From Planctomycetota bacterium (lineage in GTDB: Bacteria; Planctomycetota; Planctomycetia; Pirellulales; PLA5), in contig QEVJ01000001.1 of NCBI GenBank assembly GCA_003576845.1, positions 28,537 through 92,536 on the forward strand: 64,000 bases of DNA, written 5' to 3'. A program made the position numbers and the translations under genes. Each line of letters opens with the position of its first letter. Position 1 is the first letter of the stretch. The notes beneath the pieces are model-generated. The model was not told the DNA's origin, searched no databases, and saw only the letters and a list, made by a program, of their open reading frames with translations. Shown piece after piece: positions 18,389-28,800 of this stretch.

Positions 18389-18528
18389 AGCAAACGCTCG
18401 CCAGCCAGGAGGGCGCGGAAGAAACGCTTTGGCGGGACTTTGCCCTTACGCGTCCGATGATACCAGAAGCACTTCGTCCGGGCGACCAGTTCGATTCGTT
18501 GGGACGCTACAACGTCCGTAATACCGCG

Positions 18529-19809
18529 CTACTTTTCCGCAATGCAATAAATCGCCTTATCCGTCCGGATATATAGCCGATCGTCGGCCACCGCGGGGCT
18601 GGAGTTGAACGTCGCCCGCGATTCGACTTCGTTCGTCGCGAGCAACTCGAACTCCGGCTTCGCCGGCACGACGAACGCTTTGCCTTGCCGGTTGAAATAA
18701 TAAATCTTGCCGTCGGCGAGCACGGGCGAGGCATAAATTTGTCCCGCGCGGGGAACGCGCTCTTCATAGACGATTTTGCCCGTCGCCGCCTCCGCGCAAT
18801 ACGCGATGCTCAAGCTCTCGTGCATCCAGTAAACGTGCCCGTCGTGATAGACCGGCGACGTGACGTTCGAGGCCTTGCGGCTGAACCACAGGCGGTGCGT
18901 ATCGTCGACGCTTCCGCGGCCGCCCAACCGCACCGCGAGCGAACCGCCCGTGTCGCCGCGGCCGCCGACGCTATACACGACGCCGTCGTGGGCAACCAGG
19001 CTCGGGGCCATGTACCAGTTGATTTGCGTATCGACGTTCCACAGCGGCTTGCCCGTGTCCGGATCGAAGCCCAGCAGCTTGCGCATGATCGCCACGACCA
19101 GTTCGGTTTTGCCGTCTTTCGTCTTGGCGAGGATCGGCGTGTTCCAGGCTTCTTTGATGCCCTCGGCCTTCCAAATCTCCTTGCCGGTTTGCCGGTCGAG
19201 GGCGTACATCGCGCCGCTCTCGACGCTGGCGTTGACGATGACCATGTTCTTGTAGAGGATCGGCGAAGCGGCAGTGCCCCAGCCGTTGACTTCGTCGCCC
19301 ACGTTGGCGTGCCAGACTTGTTTGCCGTCGTGATCGAAAGCAAACACGCCCGATTTGCCGAAGAAGACGTACACGTGCTCGGCGTCGGCAACCGGCGTGT
19401 TGCTCGAATACCCGTGCCCTTCGCGGTTTTTCTCCTCCTCGGGAAGCTTGGCCGGAACCTCCTTGGTCCAGCGAATCTTGCCGTCCGCGCGGTTCAAGCA
19501 CACGAGGTGCCGCACCAACTCGTTGATATCGCCCCGCCCTTCGCTATAGCCCGTGTAACAGGTGAGATAGATGCGGTCGCCGATGAGGATTGGACTCGAC
19601 GCGCCGGGGCCGGGCAGGTCAGTTTTCCACAACACGTTTTCGTCCGCGCTCCACGTCGTCGGTAGTCTCGCTTCGGCCGCGATCCCTGAGCCATTCGGTC
19701 CGCGGAATTGCGTCCAGTCGCCGGGTCGCGGCTGGATCTCGGCGGCGAACGAACGTCCGGTCAAAGTGGCGAATACGACCGCCAAGACGAGAGCACGAGA
19801 CACGGGCAT
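18529..19809 (-). CDS. Exported PQQ-like beta-propeller protein
   Basis: I chose ATG 19809 because GGAGGAA lies upstream and a signal peptide follows (MPVSRALVLAVVFATL, cut near FAAEI). It gives 426 residues. The mature protein has repeated PQQ-like (WD40-related) blades, seen as WTQFRGPNGSG, ILIGDRIYLTCYTG, HVYVFFGKSGVFAFDHDGK and YALDRQTGKEIWKAEG. Such planctomycete proteins are usually called outer-membrane assembly BamB-like or PQQ-binding repeat proteins, but BamB function is not shown. No PQQ-dehydrogenase catalytic motifs are seen. It lies beside the PSCyt gene in the same orientation, about 140 bases upstream of it, and the two may form a unit. Confidence 0.88.
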   Translation of the reverse strand: MPVSRALVLAVVFATLTGRSFAAEIQPRPGDWTQFRGPNGSGIAAEARLPTTWSADENVLWKTDLPGPGASSPILIGDRIYLTCYTGYSEGRGDINELVRHLVCLNRADGKIRWTKEVPAKLPEEEKNREGHGYSSNTPVADAEHVYVFFGKSGVFAFDHDGKQVWHANVGDEVNGWGTAASPILYKNMVIVNASVESGAMYALDRQTGKEIWKAEGIKEAWNTPILAKTKDGKTELVVAIMRKLLGFDPDTGKPLWNVDTQINWYMAPSLVAHDGVVYSVGGRGDTGGSLAVRLGGRGSVDDTHRLWFSRKASNVTSPVYHDGHVYWMHESLSIAYCAEAATGKIVYEERVPRAGQIYASPVLADGKIYYFNRQGKAFVVPAKPEFELLATNEVESRATFNSSPAVADDRLYIRTDKAIYCIAEK

Positions 19810-20165
19810 CGCGAGGTTCCTCCGGAGAATTGGTGCTTGGCGTCCGTTAAACCGATAATAGCCGATAAGTCCAGCAGGCGTATGGTAAACCAGCGCAGAG
19901 ACCGGAGGCAACTCCGGCGGTTTTGCGGCCGATTTCGGCGATGGGCAAGCGAATATAATGGGGCGAGCGGGATTCGCGATTCGGGATTTGCGATTCGGGA
20001 TTCGCGATTCGGGATTCAGCATTCGGGAAGTGGAGTTCGCGACGCGCGGGTGTCGAGGGACGTTTTGATTTCTGAAATCTCAGATTTGAGATTTGGTATC
20101 CGCTTTTTCGATCCCCGATTCGCGTTCCACCCGCTGCAATTCGTATCGTTCACAGAGGCACGTCG
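19810..20165. other. Intergenic region with tandem repeats, divergent genes
   Basis: This 356-base gap separates divergent genes and probably holds both promoters. Its right part contains a 14-base tandem repeat (separate entry) and a palindrome AAATCTCAGATTTGAGATTT near 20076-20095. No frame with protein-like composition is seen. Confidence 0.5.
19969..20027. repeat. Four tandem copies of a 14-bp unit
   Basis: The unit GGGATTCGCGATTC occurs at 19969, 19983, 19997 and 20011 with small changes (GGGATTTGCGATTC, GGGATTCAGCATTC). This low-complexity text repeat lies in the divergent promoter region upstream of the YcjF-like gene. Confidence 0.85.
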
Positions 20166-21380
20166 ATGAGCGCCGAGAAAGTAAGAGCATCGACCTATCC
20201 ACGGTTGGGAATGCCCGACGGATTCGCTCCCGCGCCGACGACGGTCGGTGGCGGTTCGAGAACGCGGCCAACCGCACCCGGTGCGGGAGGCTCGAAAGAC
20301 GCCTCGACCCGTCGCGGACGCGACATCTCCGACGAGCTCGGCATTCCCGCAACCGTGCCCGAGGAAAGCCGGGCACTCTCCGACGCAGAGCTTGAGGCCC
20401 TCGAACGCCAGGCCGAGGCGGAAGCCGAAATCGCCCTGCGGCTCGCGCTCGAAGAGGACACGCAAACCAGCACGCTCGGCACGCTGCTCCGCGGGCTGGG
20501 GCGGTTGTACGTTGCTGCCGGGTTGGCGATGGCGACGCTGTTCGTGCTGTTCGCCTATTCGCAGACGCTCCAAATCCTGGTCCACCTCGCGACGCAGCCC
20601 GATTGGATTCGCTACAGCGGCTATGCGTTCTTGGGCGTGCTGGCGGCGGCGCTGGCGTTCTTCGTCGGCCGCTTTGCATGGACGTTCGTCCGGTTTCGGC
20701 GTCATCGGCAAGTCTCGGCGAGCGAGCTCAAGGCGCTTTCCGAACGGCGGGCGCTCCGCGAACTTGCCCGGCGGCGCAGCATCGAAGCGGTCGCCTCGCT
20801 GCGGCAATACCTGCGGCACTACGATCTCGACAGCCGCTCTGCCCAGCAGACGCTGTTTCGCTTCGGCGTCGACGTGCGAATGCTGCGAGTCGCGCGCGAC
20901 TGGCTTTTGGACGACGAGAACTACGCTTCGGCCGACGCCTGGATCGTCGAGTTTCGCCAGCGGTTTCAAGACCGGCTCGACGCGGCCGCCGCGGCCCGGA
21001 TGAAAACCTACGCGCTCCGCGTCGCCGCCAGCACGGCCGCGTCGCCGAACGGCCTGGTTGATAGCTCGATCGTGCTCACGTCGTGCTTCGCCCTGTTCGG
21101 CGACTTGTGCCGCATCTATCACATCCGGCTCGGCGCGATGGCGACCGTGAAACTGCTCGGCTGGTCGTTCACCAACGCTTATCTCGCCGGGCAGCTCGAC
21201 GAAATCGCCGACAAGCTGGCCGACACCGACATGACCTGGGCGGCCAACGAAGGCGCCGGCGCGGTGATGCAGCTCGCCAAGCCGTTCGTCAGCAAACTGG
21301 CCGAAGGCGCGGCAAACGGGCTGCTCATTCGGCGACTGGGAAAACAGGCGGTGCGGTTGTTGCAGCCGGTTGGGGCTTAG
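20166..21380 (+). CDS. YcjF/DUF697-like inner-membrane protein
   Basis: This 404-residue protein has a charged, probably disordered N-terminus (first 75 residues, Pro/Gly/Arg-rich). Two hydrophobic helices follow, around YVAAGLAMATLFVLFAYSQT and YAFLGVLAAALAFFVGRFAW. The C-terminal helical domain ends in SFTNAYLAGQLDEIADKLAD and a Gly/Ala-rich tail. The overall layout, two membrane helices then a DUF697-like domain with a Ser/Thr-rich conserved core, resembles the YcjF family, whose role is poorly known. Similarity is judged by eye, so the family call is moderate. Its last 56 bases overlap the convergent mtnA gene. Confidence 0.6.
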   Translation: MSAEKVRASTYPRLGMPDGFAPAPTTVGGGSRTRPTAPGAGGSKDASTRRGRDISDELGIPATVPEESRALSDAELEALERQAEAEAEIALRLALEEDTQTSTLGTLLRGLGRLYVAAGLAMATLFVLFAYSQTLQILVHLATQPDWIRYSGYAFLGVLAAALAFFVGRFAWTFVRFRRHRQVSASELKALSERRALRELARRRSIEAVASLRQYLRHYDLDSRSAQQTLFRFGVDVRMLRVARDWLLDDENYASADAWIVEFRQRFQDRLDAAAAARMKTYALRVAASTAASPNGLVDSSIVLTSCFALFGDLCRIYHIRLGAMATVKLLGWSFTNAYLAGQLDEIADKLADTDMTWAANEGAGAVMQLAKPFVSKLAEGAANGLLIRRLGKQAVRLLQPVGA

Positions 21381-22437
21381 CCAAAATTGCTCTGGCGATC
21401 CCGTCGCGCGTTACCGGCGATATCAGGCCGACGTCGCATATGATTCCGCGAATCAGCCGTGCCGGCGTCACGTCGAATGCTGGGTTATAGACCGCCACGA
21501 CCTCGGGCGCGATGCGGCGGCCGTGCGGAGCGGAAATCTCTTCGGCGCGGCGCTGCTCGATGGGAATCGCACTGCCGTCCGCCAGCGAAAGGTCGAACGT
21601 GCTCGTCGGCGCGGCGACGTATAACGGAACGCCGTGCGCCGCCGCGGCAATCGCGACGCCGTAGGTGCCGATCTTGTTGGCGGCATCGCCGTTGGCCGCG
21701 ATGCGATCCGCGCCGACGACGACCGCTTGCACCTTGCCGAGCGACATCACGTGGGCGGCCATCGAATCGGTAATCAGCGTGGCGGGAATGCCGCGTTGGG
21801 CCAGTTCCCACGCCGTCAGCCGCGCGCCTTGCCAGAGCGGCCGCGTTTCGTCGACCCAGACGTGAATTCGCTTGCCTTGCCGAACGGCCGCAAAAATGAC
21901 CGCGAGCGCCGTGCCGTCGCCGCCGGTCGCGAGCGCTCCCGCATTGCAATGTGTCAGCACGTTGTCGCCATCGGAGAGCAGCGCCGCGCCGTGCTCGCCG
22001 ATAGCCCGACACGTGCGGCGGTCTTCGTCGTGGATCGCCTGCGCTTCGGCAAGCAGAGCCGTCCGTGCCGCCGACACGTCGAGTGAGGCACTACATAGCG
22101 CAGCGCAACGCCGTCGCATCCGGTCGAGCGCCCAAAACAAGTTCACCGCGGTCGGCCGGCTCGTCGCGAGGTAGTCCGCCGCCTTGGTGACACACTCGGC
22201 GAGGTCGCGCATCGACAGAGCGCCTCGCGTGCCAATCACCACGCCATACGCGGCAGCAATTCCGATCGCCGGCGCGCCGCGAACGACGAGCGCACGAATT
22301 GCCTGCCACACAGATTCGACGTCGCGACACTCAACGAACGCCAACTCGCCCGGCAGGCGTGTCTGGTCGACGAGCCGCAACGAGCCATCGGCGTCGCCAA
22401 TCCATTCGAGCGTCTTGACGTCGTCCCTATTCGTCAT
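21325..22437 (-). CDS. mtnA: S-methyl-5-thioribose-1-phosphate isomerase
   Basis: MtnA converts methylthioribose-1-phosphate to methylthioribulose-1-phosphate in methionine salvage. The 370-residue protein shows the family motifs VRGAPAIGIAAAYGV, LTHCNAGALATGG, VDETRPLWQGARLTAWEL and the catalytic VVGADRIAANGDAANKIGTY. The start ATG overlaps the stop of the upstream S9 peptidase gene by four bases, so the two are probably translated together. No other salvage gene is nearby. The last 56 bases overlap the convergent YcjF-like gene. Confidence 0.97.
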   Translation of the reverse strand: MTNRDDVKTLEWIGDADGSLRLVDQTRLPGELAFVECRDVESVWQAIRALVVRGAPAIGIAAAYGVVIGTRGALSMRDLAECVTKAADYLATSRPTAVNLFWALDRMRRRCAALCSASLDVSAARTALLAEAQAIHDEDRRTCRAIGEHGAALLSDGDNVLTHCNAGALATGGDGTALAVIFAAVRQGKRIHVWVDETRPLWQGARLTAWELAQRGIPATLITDSMAAHVMSLGKVQAVVVGADRIAANGDAANKIGTYGVAIAAAAHGVPLYVAAPTSTFDLSLADGSAIPIEQRRAEEISAPHGRRIAPEVVAVYNPAFDVTPARLIRGIICDVGLISPVTRDGIARAILAKPQPAATTAPPVFPVAE

Positions 22438-24806
22438 TTCTTCGCCTTACGCGGTCCGGGCGGCGTCGTTTCGTTGAGATATCGCGTCAGCATCGCGAAC
22501 AAATGCCGCGTCGTATTGCGGCTTTCGGAAATGCTGTGGCTGCGGTTGGGATAGGCGAACATCGTGAACGGCTTGTCGTGGGCGACCAGTTCGTTGATGA
22601 GCGCTTCGGCGCCTTGATAGTGGACGTTGTCGTCGCCCGTCCCGTGGACGAGGAGCAGATTTCCTTTGAGCTGGTGGGCGAAGTTGATCGACGAACCCTT
22701 GTAGTAGCCCTCGGCATTGTCGCCGGGCAGGCCCATGTACCGCTCCTGATAGATCGAATCGTAGAGCCGCTGGTTCGGCACCGCGGCGACGGCCATCCCC
22801 GTGCGATACAGGTCCGGATACCGGAACAAAGCATTGAGCGTCATCGAGCCGCCGCCGCTCCAACCCCAGATGGCGATTCGCTCGGGATCGAGATACGGCC
22901 GCTCCTTCAAAAGCGCCCGCGTCGCCGCCGCTTGATCGGCCGACGCCAGAATGCCGACCTGGCGATAGATCGACTTGCGCCATTCGCGGCCGCGCGGGGC
23001 CGGAGTGCCGCGGTTGTCGACGCTCATCACGACGTAGCCTTGCTGCGCGAGCATCAGATACCACAGGTAATTGCGGCCCATGTAGCGATTGAGCACGGTT
23101 TGGCCCGCCGGTTCGCCATAGACGTAGAACAACAGCGGATAGCGGCGACCCTTCTTGAGCTTCGGCGGCTTGATGCACCAGCCGTCGAGCTTCGTGCCGT
23201 CGCCGATGTCGACTTGGAAGAACTCGGCGGGCGCCTTTTTCAATTTGTCGAGCTTCTTTTTGAGTTCCTCATTGTCGGAGAGCAACTTTACCCGCTTGTG
23301 GTCCGGCAGGCTGACGATTTCGGACAAGGGCGGCGTGTCGAACGACGAAAACGTGTGCACCGCGTACTTCGCGTCGGCCGAAATGCTGTAGTCGTGCGTG
23401 CCGCGCTGGTCTTCGGGCGTGATCCGCTCCGTCTTCGATCCATCGAGCTTCACGCGGAACAGGTATTTCTCCGTCGCGTTCTCGGGCGACGCGGCGTAAT
23501 AGAGCCAGCCCTCCTTCTCGTCGACCGCTTCGATGCCCATCGCGTCGAATCCGCCTTGCGTGATTCGCCGCGCTTCGCCATCGTCCATCGACACCGAATA
23601 TGCTTGCCGCCAACCGTCGCGTTCGCTGAGCCAAAGGAGTTTCTTGCCGCCGTCGAGCCACGTAAAGCCGTGGTTGCTGTTCTCGACCCAGGCCTTGTCG
23701 CGTTCGGTCATCACCGTCGTTACGCCGCCGCTACTCGCATTGATGAGCATGAGTCGGTTTTCGTTTTGCAGCCGATTGAATTGCTGCACGACAACTCTGT
23801 CCTTGCCCGATTCGCCGGCCGCCCAATCCATGTGGGCAATGTAATGCTCGCGTGGATCGCCGGGCAGGTCGAGCCACCGCGTCTCGCCGCCTTCGCTGCT
23901 CACCACGCCGACGCGGACGGCCGAATTCCGTTCGCCGGCCTTGGGATACGGAAACGTCGTCACCTCGGGATACAGCCCGCGGGTGTTGTTGATGAGCGGA
24001 AACTCGCGGACGCCGGTCGTATCGACTTGCCAGTAGGCGATGTGCTTGCCGTCGGGACTCCAGCGAAAACCGTCGCGGAGATCGAGTTCCTCCTCGTTGA
24101 CCCAATCGAACGTGCCGTTGATGCGATTCGCCGAGCCGTCTTTAGTGAGTTGCGTAATCCCGCCGCCGCGAAGGTCTTCGACGTACAGGTTGTTGTCGCG
24201 CACGTAAGCCACGCGCAGACCATCGGGCGAGAACTTGGCGAACATCAGCGACGCCGGCCGCGCGTCGCCGCCGAGCTTCTTGAGCTCACCCGCCGCGATG
24301 TCGAGCACCCAGTAATCGCCCCGGGTGCGATGCCGCCAGACCCGCTCGCTGTTCGTGTAGATGAGCAGCTTCGACTCGTCGTCGGAAAACTGATACGACT
24401 CGACCGACAGTGGCGACTCTTGGCCCGGCGGCACGAACCGCAGCGCGGGCACGAGCACTTCCGTCTTGTCCGATGCCGCGTCGCGCAACACGAGGTCGCG
24501 TCCCGGCCCGCCGTCGGCCGCTCGTTCCCATTCGATGTATCCCCCGCGCCGCGGATGCCACTGGACGGACGTCCCGTGTCCGCCGCCGAATTCGCCCGAT
24601 ACAAAGACGCGGCCGAACGTAAGCAGGCTTTCGTCGGGCTTCATCTCCTCCTGCTTGGGCGGACTCTTCGCCTCGGGCTTGGGCTTTTCCTTCTCCTGGC
24701 CGCGCACGGTTGCGGCGAGCGCCAACACGGCGAACAAGCCGAAGCAGACCGCAAACGAGCGACGTTGAAAAACCGGAACAATGGCGGCGCGGAACCGTGG
24801 CGGCAT
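22434..24806 (-). CDS. Exported S9B peptidase (DPP-IV-like prolyl peptidase)
   Basis: This is an exported serine peptidase of the prolyl oligopeptidase family. I placed the start at ATG 24806 because a signal peptide follows (hydrophobic stretch FAVCFGLFAVLALAATV, cleavage near RGQE). The frame stays open to 24911. The protein has 790 residues: an N-terminal eight-bladed-propeller (DPPIV_N) part, then the alpha/beta hydrolase. The catalytic Ser is in GWSGGGS near residue 649, and the triad Asp and His lie in HGTGDDNVHY and NRSHSI. It probably cuts dipeptides from peptides taken up in the periplasm. It overlaps mtnA by four bases. Confidence 0.92.
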   Translation of the reverse strand: MPPRFRAAIVPVFQRRSFAVCFGLFAVLALAATVRGQEKEKPKPEAKSPPKQEEMKPDESLLTFGRVFVSGEFGGGHGTSVQWHPRRGGYIEWERAADGGPGRDLVLRDAASDKTEVLVPALRFVPPGQESPLSVESYQFSDDESKLLIYTNSERVWRHRTRGDYWVLDIAAGELKKLGGDARPASLMFAKFSPDGLRVAYVRDNNLYVEDLRGGGITQLTKDGSANRINGTFDWVNEEELDLRDGFRWSPDGKHIAYWQVDTTGVREFPLINNTRGLYPEVTTFPYPKAGERNSAVRVGVVSSEGGETRWLDLPGDPREHYIAHMDWAAGESGKDRVVVQQFNRLQNENRLMLINASSGGVTTVMTERDKAWVENSNHGFTWLDGGKKLLWLSERDGWRQAYSVSMDDGEARRITQGGFDAMGIEAVDEKEGWLYYAASPENATEKYLFRVKLDGSKTERITPEDQRGTHDYSISADAKYAVHTFSSFDTPPLSEIVSLPDHKRVKLLSDNEELKKKLDKLKKAPAEFFQVDIGDGTKLDGWCIKPPKLKKGRRYPLLFYVYGEPAGQTVLNRYMGRNYLWYLMLAQQGYVVMSVDNRGTPAPRGREWRKSIYRQVGILASADQAAATRALLKERPYLDPERIAIWGWSGGGSMTLNALFRYPDLYRTGMAVAAVPNQRLYDSIYQERYMGLPGDNAEGYYKGSSINFAHQLKGNLLLVHGTGDDNVHYQGAEALINELVAHDKPFTMFAYPNRSHSISESRNTTRHLFAMLTRYLNETTPPGPRKAKK

Positions 24807-24945
24807 CGGGAAGATTCTCGTGAGGTGAGCGAAATCGAGACCGTCCGGCGCGGCGAATCGCATCGCCGCGCCATCAGAGTCGATCATGTTTCGCCCGGCC
24901 CCAGGAATCAAGGGGAACCGCGCGACCGGCCCGTGCTTTCCGCCG

Positions 24946-25587
24946 CTAATTCGCCGCGGTATCTCGCGGCAAGGCGTCGGTTGGAATCAGCGAGTAGACC
25001 GCCGCGTCGTGATTCACGCCGGCCACGGGCGCTCGATTGCGGGCGATTCCCTCGAAGGTCGCGCCCAGCTTTTCGGCCACGCGACGACTCCCAACGTTTT
25101 CGACGTCGGCGAAGATTTCAATGCGTTGCAAGGAAAGCAGGTCGAAGCCGAATCGAACGACCGCAAGTGCCGCTTCGGTACCGTAACCACGCCCCGATCG
25201 GTCAGTACGCAACCAATAACCGAGGTTCGCCCAACGCCCGAGCACGTCGATGCGGTTGAGTCCGGTCGCGCCGATCACGTCGCCGGACGTTCGCTCGACG
25301 ATCGCGAAGGCGAAGTCGCGCGACTCGCGCCACGACGCGACCACCTTGCGAATCCACGCCTGGCACGCATCGCGCGTGTAACCGCCCTGGCAAAAAACCA
25401 GCCAACGCTCGAACTGCGGCAGCGAGTCGTTGACCGCGGCGAGCAGATCGTCGCAATCGGCTTCGGTGGGCGGGCGCAGTCGAAGCCGCGGCGTTTCGAG
25501 CGCGAACGAATCGGCGAGCGGTTCGGCGAGCAAACCGGCGTTCGCGGGAGTTGTTTCGGCGTGGTTCGGTTCGGTCGTTGCGGCCAT
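24946..25587 (-). CDS. GNAT-family N-acetyltransferase (RimJ/RimL type)
   Basis: This cytoplasmic enzyme transfers acetyl from acetyl-CoA to an amine, in related proteins the N-terminus of ribosomal proteins or small molecules. I chose ATG 25587 (MAATTEPNHAE) because AAGGAA stands eight bases upstream; ATG 25611 is also possible. The 213-residue protein has the RimJ/RimL layout: LETPRLRLRPPTEADCDDLL at the N-terminus, GYWLRTDRSGRGYGTEAALA with the acetyl-CoA loop (R/QxxGxG/A), and RIEIFADVENVGSRRVAEKLG. The target is unknown. It is read divergently from the large protein downstream. Confidence 0.88.
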   Translation of the reverse strand: MAATTEPNHAETTPANAGLLAEPLADSFALETPRLRLRPPTEADCDDLLAAVNDSLPQFERWLVFCQGGYTRDACQAWIRKVVASWRESRDFAFAIVERTSGDVIGATGLNRIDVLGRWANLGYWLRTDRSGRGYGTEAALAVVRFGFDLLSLQRIEIFADVENVGSRRVAEKLGATFEGIARNRAPVAGVNHDAAVYSLIPTDALPRDTAAN

Positions 25588-25781
25588 CGCTTCTTTCCTT
25601 GGTTCACCCATGTGCTATCGCTGCCAGCGCGAACCCGCCGATGCGGGGCGTTTGCCGGCGCGGTGCAAAATGCCTGCCTTAACCCGCAACGACACGCTAG
25701 CACCGGCAAAAGTTCGCCGTCCGGCAATGTCGCTCAATCCGCCGTCGCCGCGTAGTCGATTCGGAACGAAGCGAGCCGGCG

Positions 25782-25813
25782 CACGCCCCCAGCCCCCAGT
25801 CCCCAGCCCCCGT
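25782..25813. repeat. CCCCAG low-complexity repeat immediately before a start codon
   Basis: The sequence is built from CCCCCAG and CCCCAGT units and ends two bases before the ATG at 25816, so there is no recognisable SD for the large surface protein. Similar repeats lie before 13488 and inside the PSCyt gene near 15780. Confidence 0.6.
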
Positions 25814-25815
25814 TT

Positions 25816-28800
25816 ATGTCCCGTCGACGCTTTAGCATCGAGCCGCTCGAACTGCGGGCGACCCCGGCGGTGTTGCTGGCCGACAGCTTTGCGTCGTTGG
25901 CGTTCGATCCGGCGCATTGGGACACGGCGACGTTGGCCAACGTCGCGCCAAGTTCCGCCGCGGCGACCGCGCCGTATGCCGCGCGTTTCAACGGCAACGC
26001 GGCCGGCGGTGATGTGTTGCGGTCGGTAGCATTCCCGCTCGCCGGTGCTACGTCCGCGACGCTCGCCTACTCGTTCGCACGCACCGCAGCCCGATCACGC
26101 CCCGCGCCGGGAGAGGACCTGGTCATCGAGGTCCGAACCGACGGCGGGACATGGATGGAAGTCGCGCGGCACGCCGCAACCGATCCCGACATGGCGACGA
26201 CGGCCCGCCGCACGCTCGCCGTGCCGATTCCCGCAGGCGCGGCGACGCTGCAAATCCGTTTCCGCCACTTGGGCACGCGGCCGCAACTGGGCGATTATTT
26301 GCTCGACGACGTCTCGCTCGTGACGGGTAGCGCCGAAGTTTCGGGCCGCTTGTGGTTCGATCGCGACGCAAATGCCCAACCCGACGCTGCAGAGTTGCCG
26401 CTCGCCGGTTGGACCGTCTATGCCGACACGAATCGCAATGAAACCTTCGACGTGGCCGAACCGCACGCGACAACCGATGCGACGGGTACCTACACGATTA
26501 CGGATCTGCCGCCGGGCGACTACGCGGTTCGACCGGACATGCCGGTCGGCTGGTTTGCGACCGGACCGCAACGGAGCCACTTCGCGCTCAGTGACTCGGT
26601 GGACGCCGGTGACGCGGCCGCGCTCACCGGGGCGCGGGCGATTATCGCCAGCAACGATGGGCGATTTCTCTACGCGGCGGGAAGCGGCGCGGGCGCGATC
26701 GCCGTCGTCGCGCGCGATTCCGGCGGCAATCTCGCCGTGGTTCAGGCCGCGGCGTCGGGTGCGACTAACGGCGCGCAAGTCGCCGCGTTCGACGCGCTGG
26801 CTTTGAGTCCGGATGGCCGCTCGCTCTATGCAGTTTCGGGAGACGCCGACGCGCTCATGCGATTCGACCGCGACGGCGCGAGCGGGCAGTTAACGTGGCG
26901 CGACTCGCTGCGTGCGGCGGAGCTTGCTGGCCCATTCGACTTTCCTGCGGCGGTCGCCATCGGCGGCGACGGCCTGCGGGTTTACGTCGCAACGAGCAAT
27001 TCGGAATCGATCGTCGTCTTCGATCGCGACGCGATAACCGGAGAACTGGCTTACACAGAGTCGTTTACGTTGCCGCAAGCCGGACTTGGCGGCGCGTCGG
27101 CGCTGGCGCTCAGTCCTGACGGTCACCATCTGTACGTCGCGGCGAGCGGCGATCGGGCGCTCGGCGCGTTCGCCCGCGATCCCGTCACCGGCCGCTTGTC
27201 GCACGTCGAGACGCTGTTCGACGACACGGCTGGGGCGAACGGACTCGACGGCGCGAGCGCCGTGGCCGTGAGTCCGGATGGCCGCTTCGTGGTCGCCGCG
27301 GGCGGGTTCGACGACGCGCTGGCGATCTTTGCCCGTGATGCCGCGACGGGCCGCCTGGAGTTTCGCGATCTCGTCGCCAACGGCGAGTTCGGAGTCGCCT
27401 CGCTGGACGGCCCGCAGAGCGTCGCCTTCTCGGCCGACGGTAACGGGCTGTTTGCCGCTGCGATCAACTCCGACGCGATCAGCGCTTTTCGTGTCGACTC
27501 CCTCGCCGGTAGCCTGACACCGATTACCGTGCTCGGCGGCTCGTCGCTGGCGCCGCTCGACGGCGTTCGCGCCCTCGCGCCGCTTCCCGACGGTAGCCTC
27601 GCGGCCGCAGCGTTTCACAGCGATCGTGTCGCCTCGTTCGTGTCCGACGGGGCGCAAGCCAACCTCCGGCTGTTCAGCAACGACGTCCTGGCGACCGTCG
27701 ACTTCGGTCTCGCACGCGACGCAGCGAGTTGGAGCGGCGCGGGCGGAAACGCGTTCTGGTCGACCGCGGCGAACTGGCACGGCAACCTCCCGCCGCAACC
27801 GGGCGAGAAAGTCGCAATCGGAGAAGCGTCGAGCGGGCCGATCGACAGCATCAACGACCTCGATGCTTCGCTGTCGATCTCCGGATTATCGCTCAACGGC
27901 GCCGGCGTGGTCCTGACGGGAACGACGCTCAACCTTGCTTCGGGAGGTATTTCGGCCGAAGGCGGTCCGCACTTCGTCGGCGTAGGACTGAACTTCGCCG
28001 GGCCGGCGAACATCGCTACTAGCACGTCGGGTGACGCGAGCTCCAGCCAGTTCTTCGTCGAGGGCGCGATAAACGGCGAGTCGATCACGATTCACGGAAC
28101 CGGTTCCACGCACCTGCGCGGCACCGTAATGCTATCGGGAACGCTCCGCGTCGCCAGCGGCACGCTGCAAGCCGACGGTACGTTCGACGTCGCCGGTGTG
28201 GTGGTGGATCCGCAAGCAACGCTCGCCGGGCAGGGGCTGGTGGCGTCGCCGGTAGCGCTGGCGGCAAACGCCGCTTTGTCGCCCGGCACGTCGCCGACAT
28301 CGCCCGCCGCGGGCAGTGGTGCGAGCCAAGCGGCCAGCGGTTCGGCCGGGTCGCCAGTCGGCATGCTTGCCTCAGGCGATCTCGCGCTCGCGGCCGGTGC
28401 GTCGCTCGTCGTCGATGTCGTCGGCAACGGCGTAACGGCCGAACACGATGCGCTGACGGTGACCGGAAGCGTGTCGGTCGATGGCGCCACGATTGGCTTT
28501 GTGCTGAGTGGACAGCTTCCCATCGGCGTCGAATACGTGCTCGTCGACAACGACGGCGACGATCCGGTCGTCGGAGAGTTCGCCGGTGTCGTCGAAGGAT
28601 CGTATTTCGAGATCGCCGGTCAGCGATTCCGGCTGAGCTACGCGGGCGGCGACGGCAACGACGTGACGATCTACGCCCCGCCGACCGGCGAAGTGTTGGG
28701 CCGCCTGTGGCACGACATCAATGCGAATCGCACGATCGACGAAGGCGAAGGCCCGCTCGCCGGCTGGACCGTGTTCGCCGATGTGAATAGCAATGGCCGA

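Noticed and set aside
15998..18460. An 820-residue plus-strand frame over the PSCyt gene
   Set aside because: It is antisense to the PSCyt protein, which has clear domains; the frame has none and is Arg-rich.
19969..20027. Tandem 14-base repeats as a binding-site array
   Set aside because: The units run into each other without spacing and resemble low-complexity text repeats found elsewhere in the genome.
22503..25259. A 918-residue plus-strand frame over the S9 peptidase
   Set aside because: Antisense to a peptidase with catalytic motifs; the frame itself shows only random composition.
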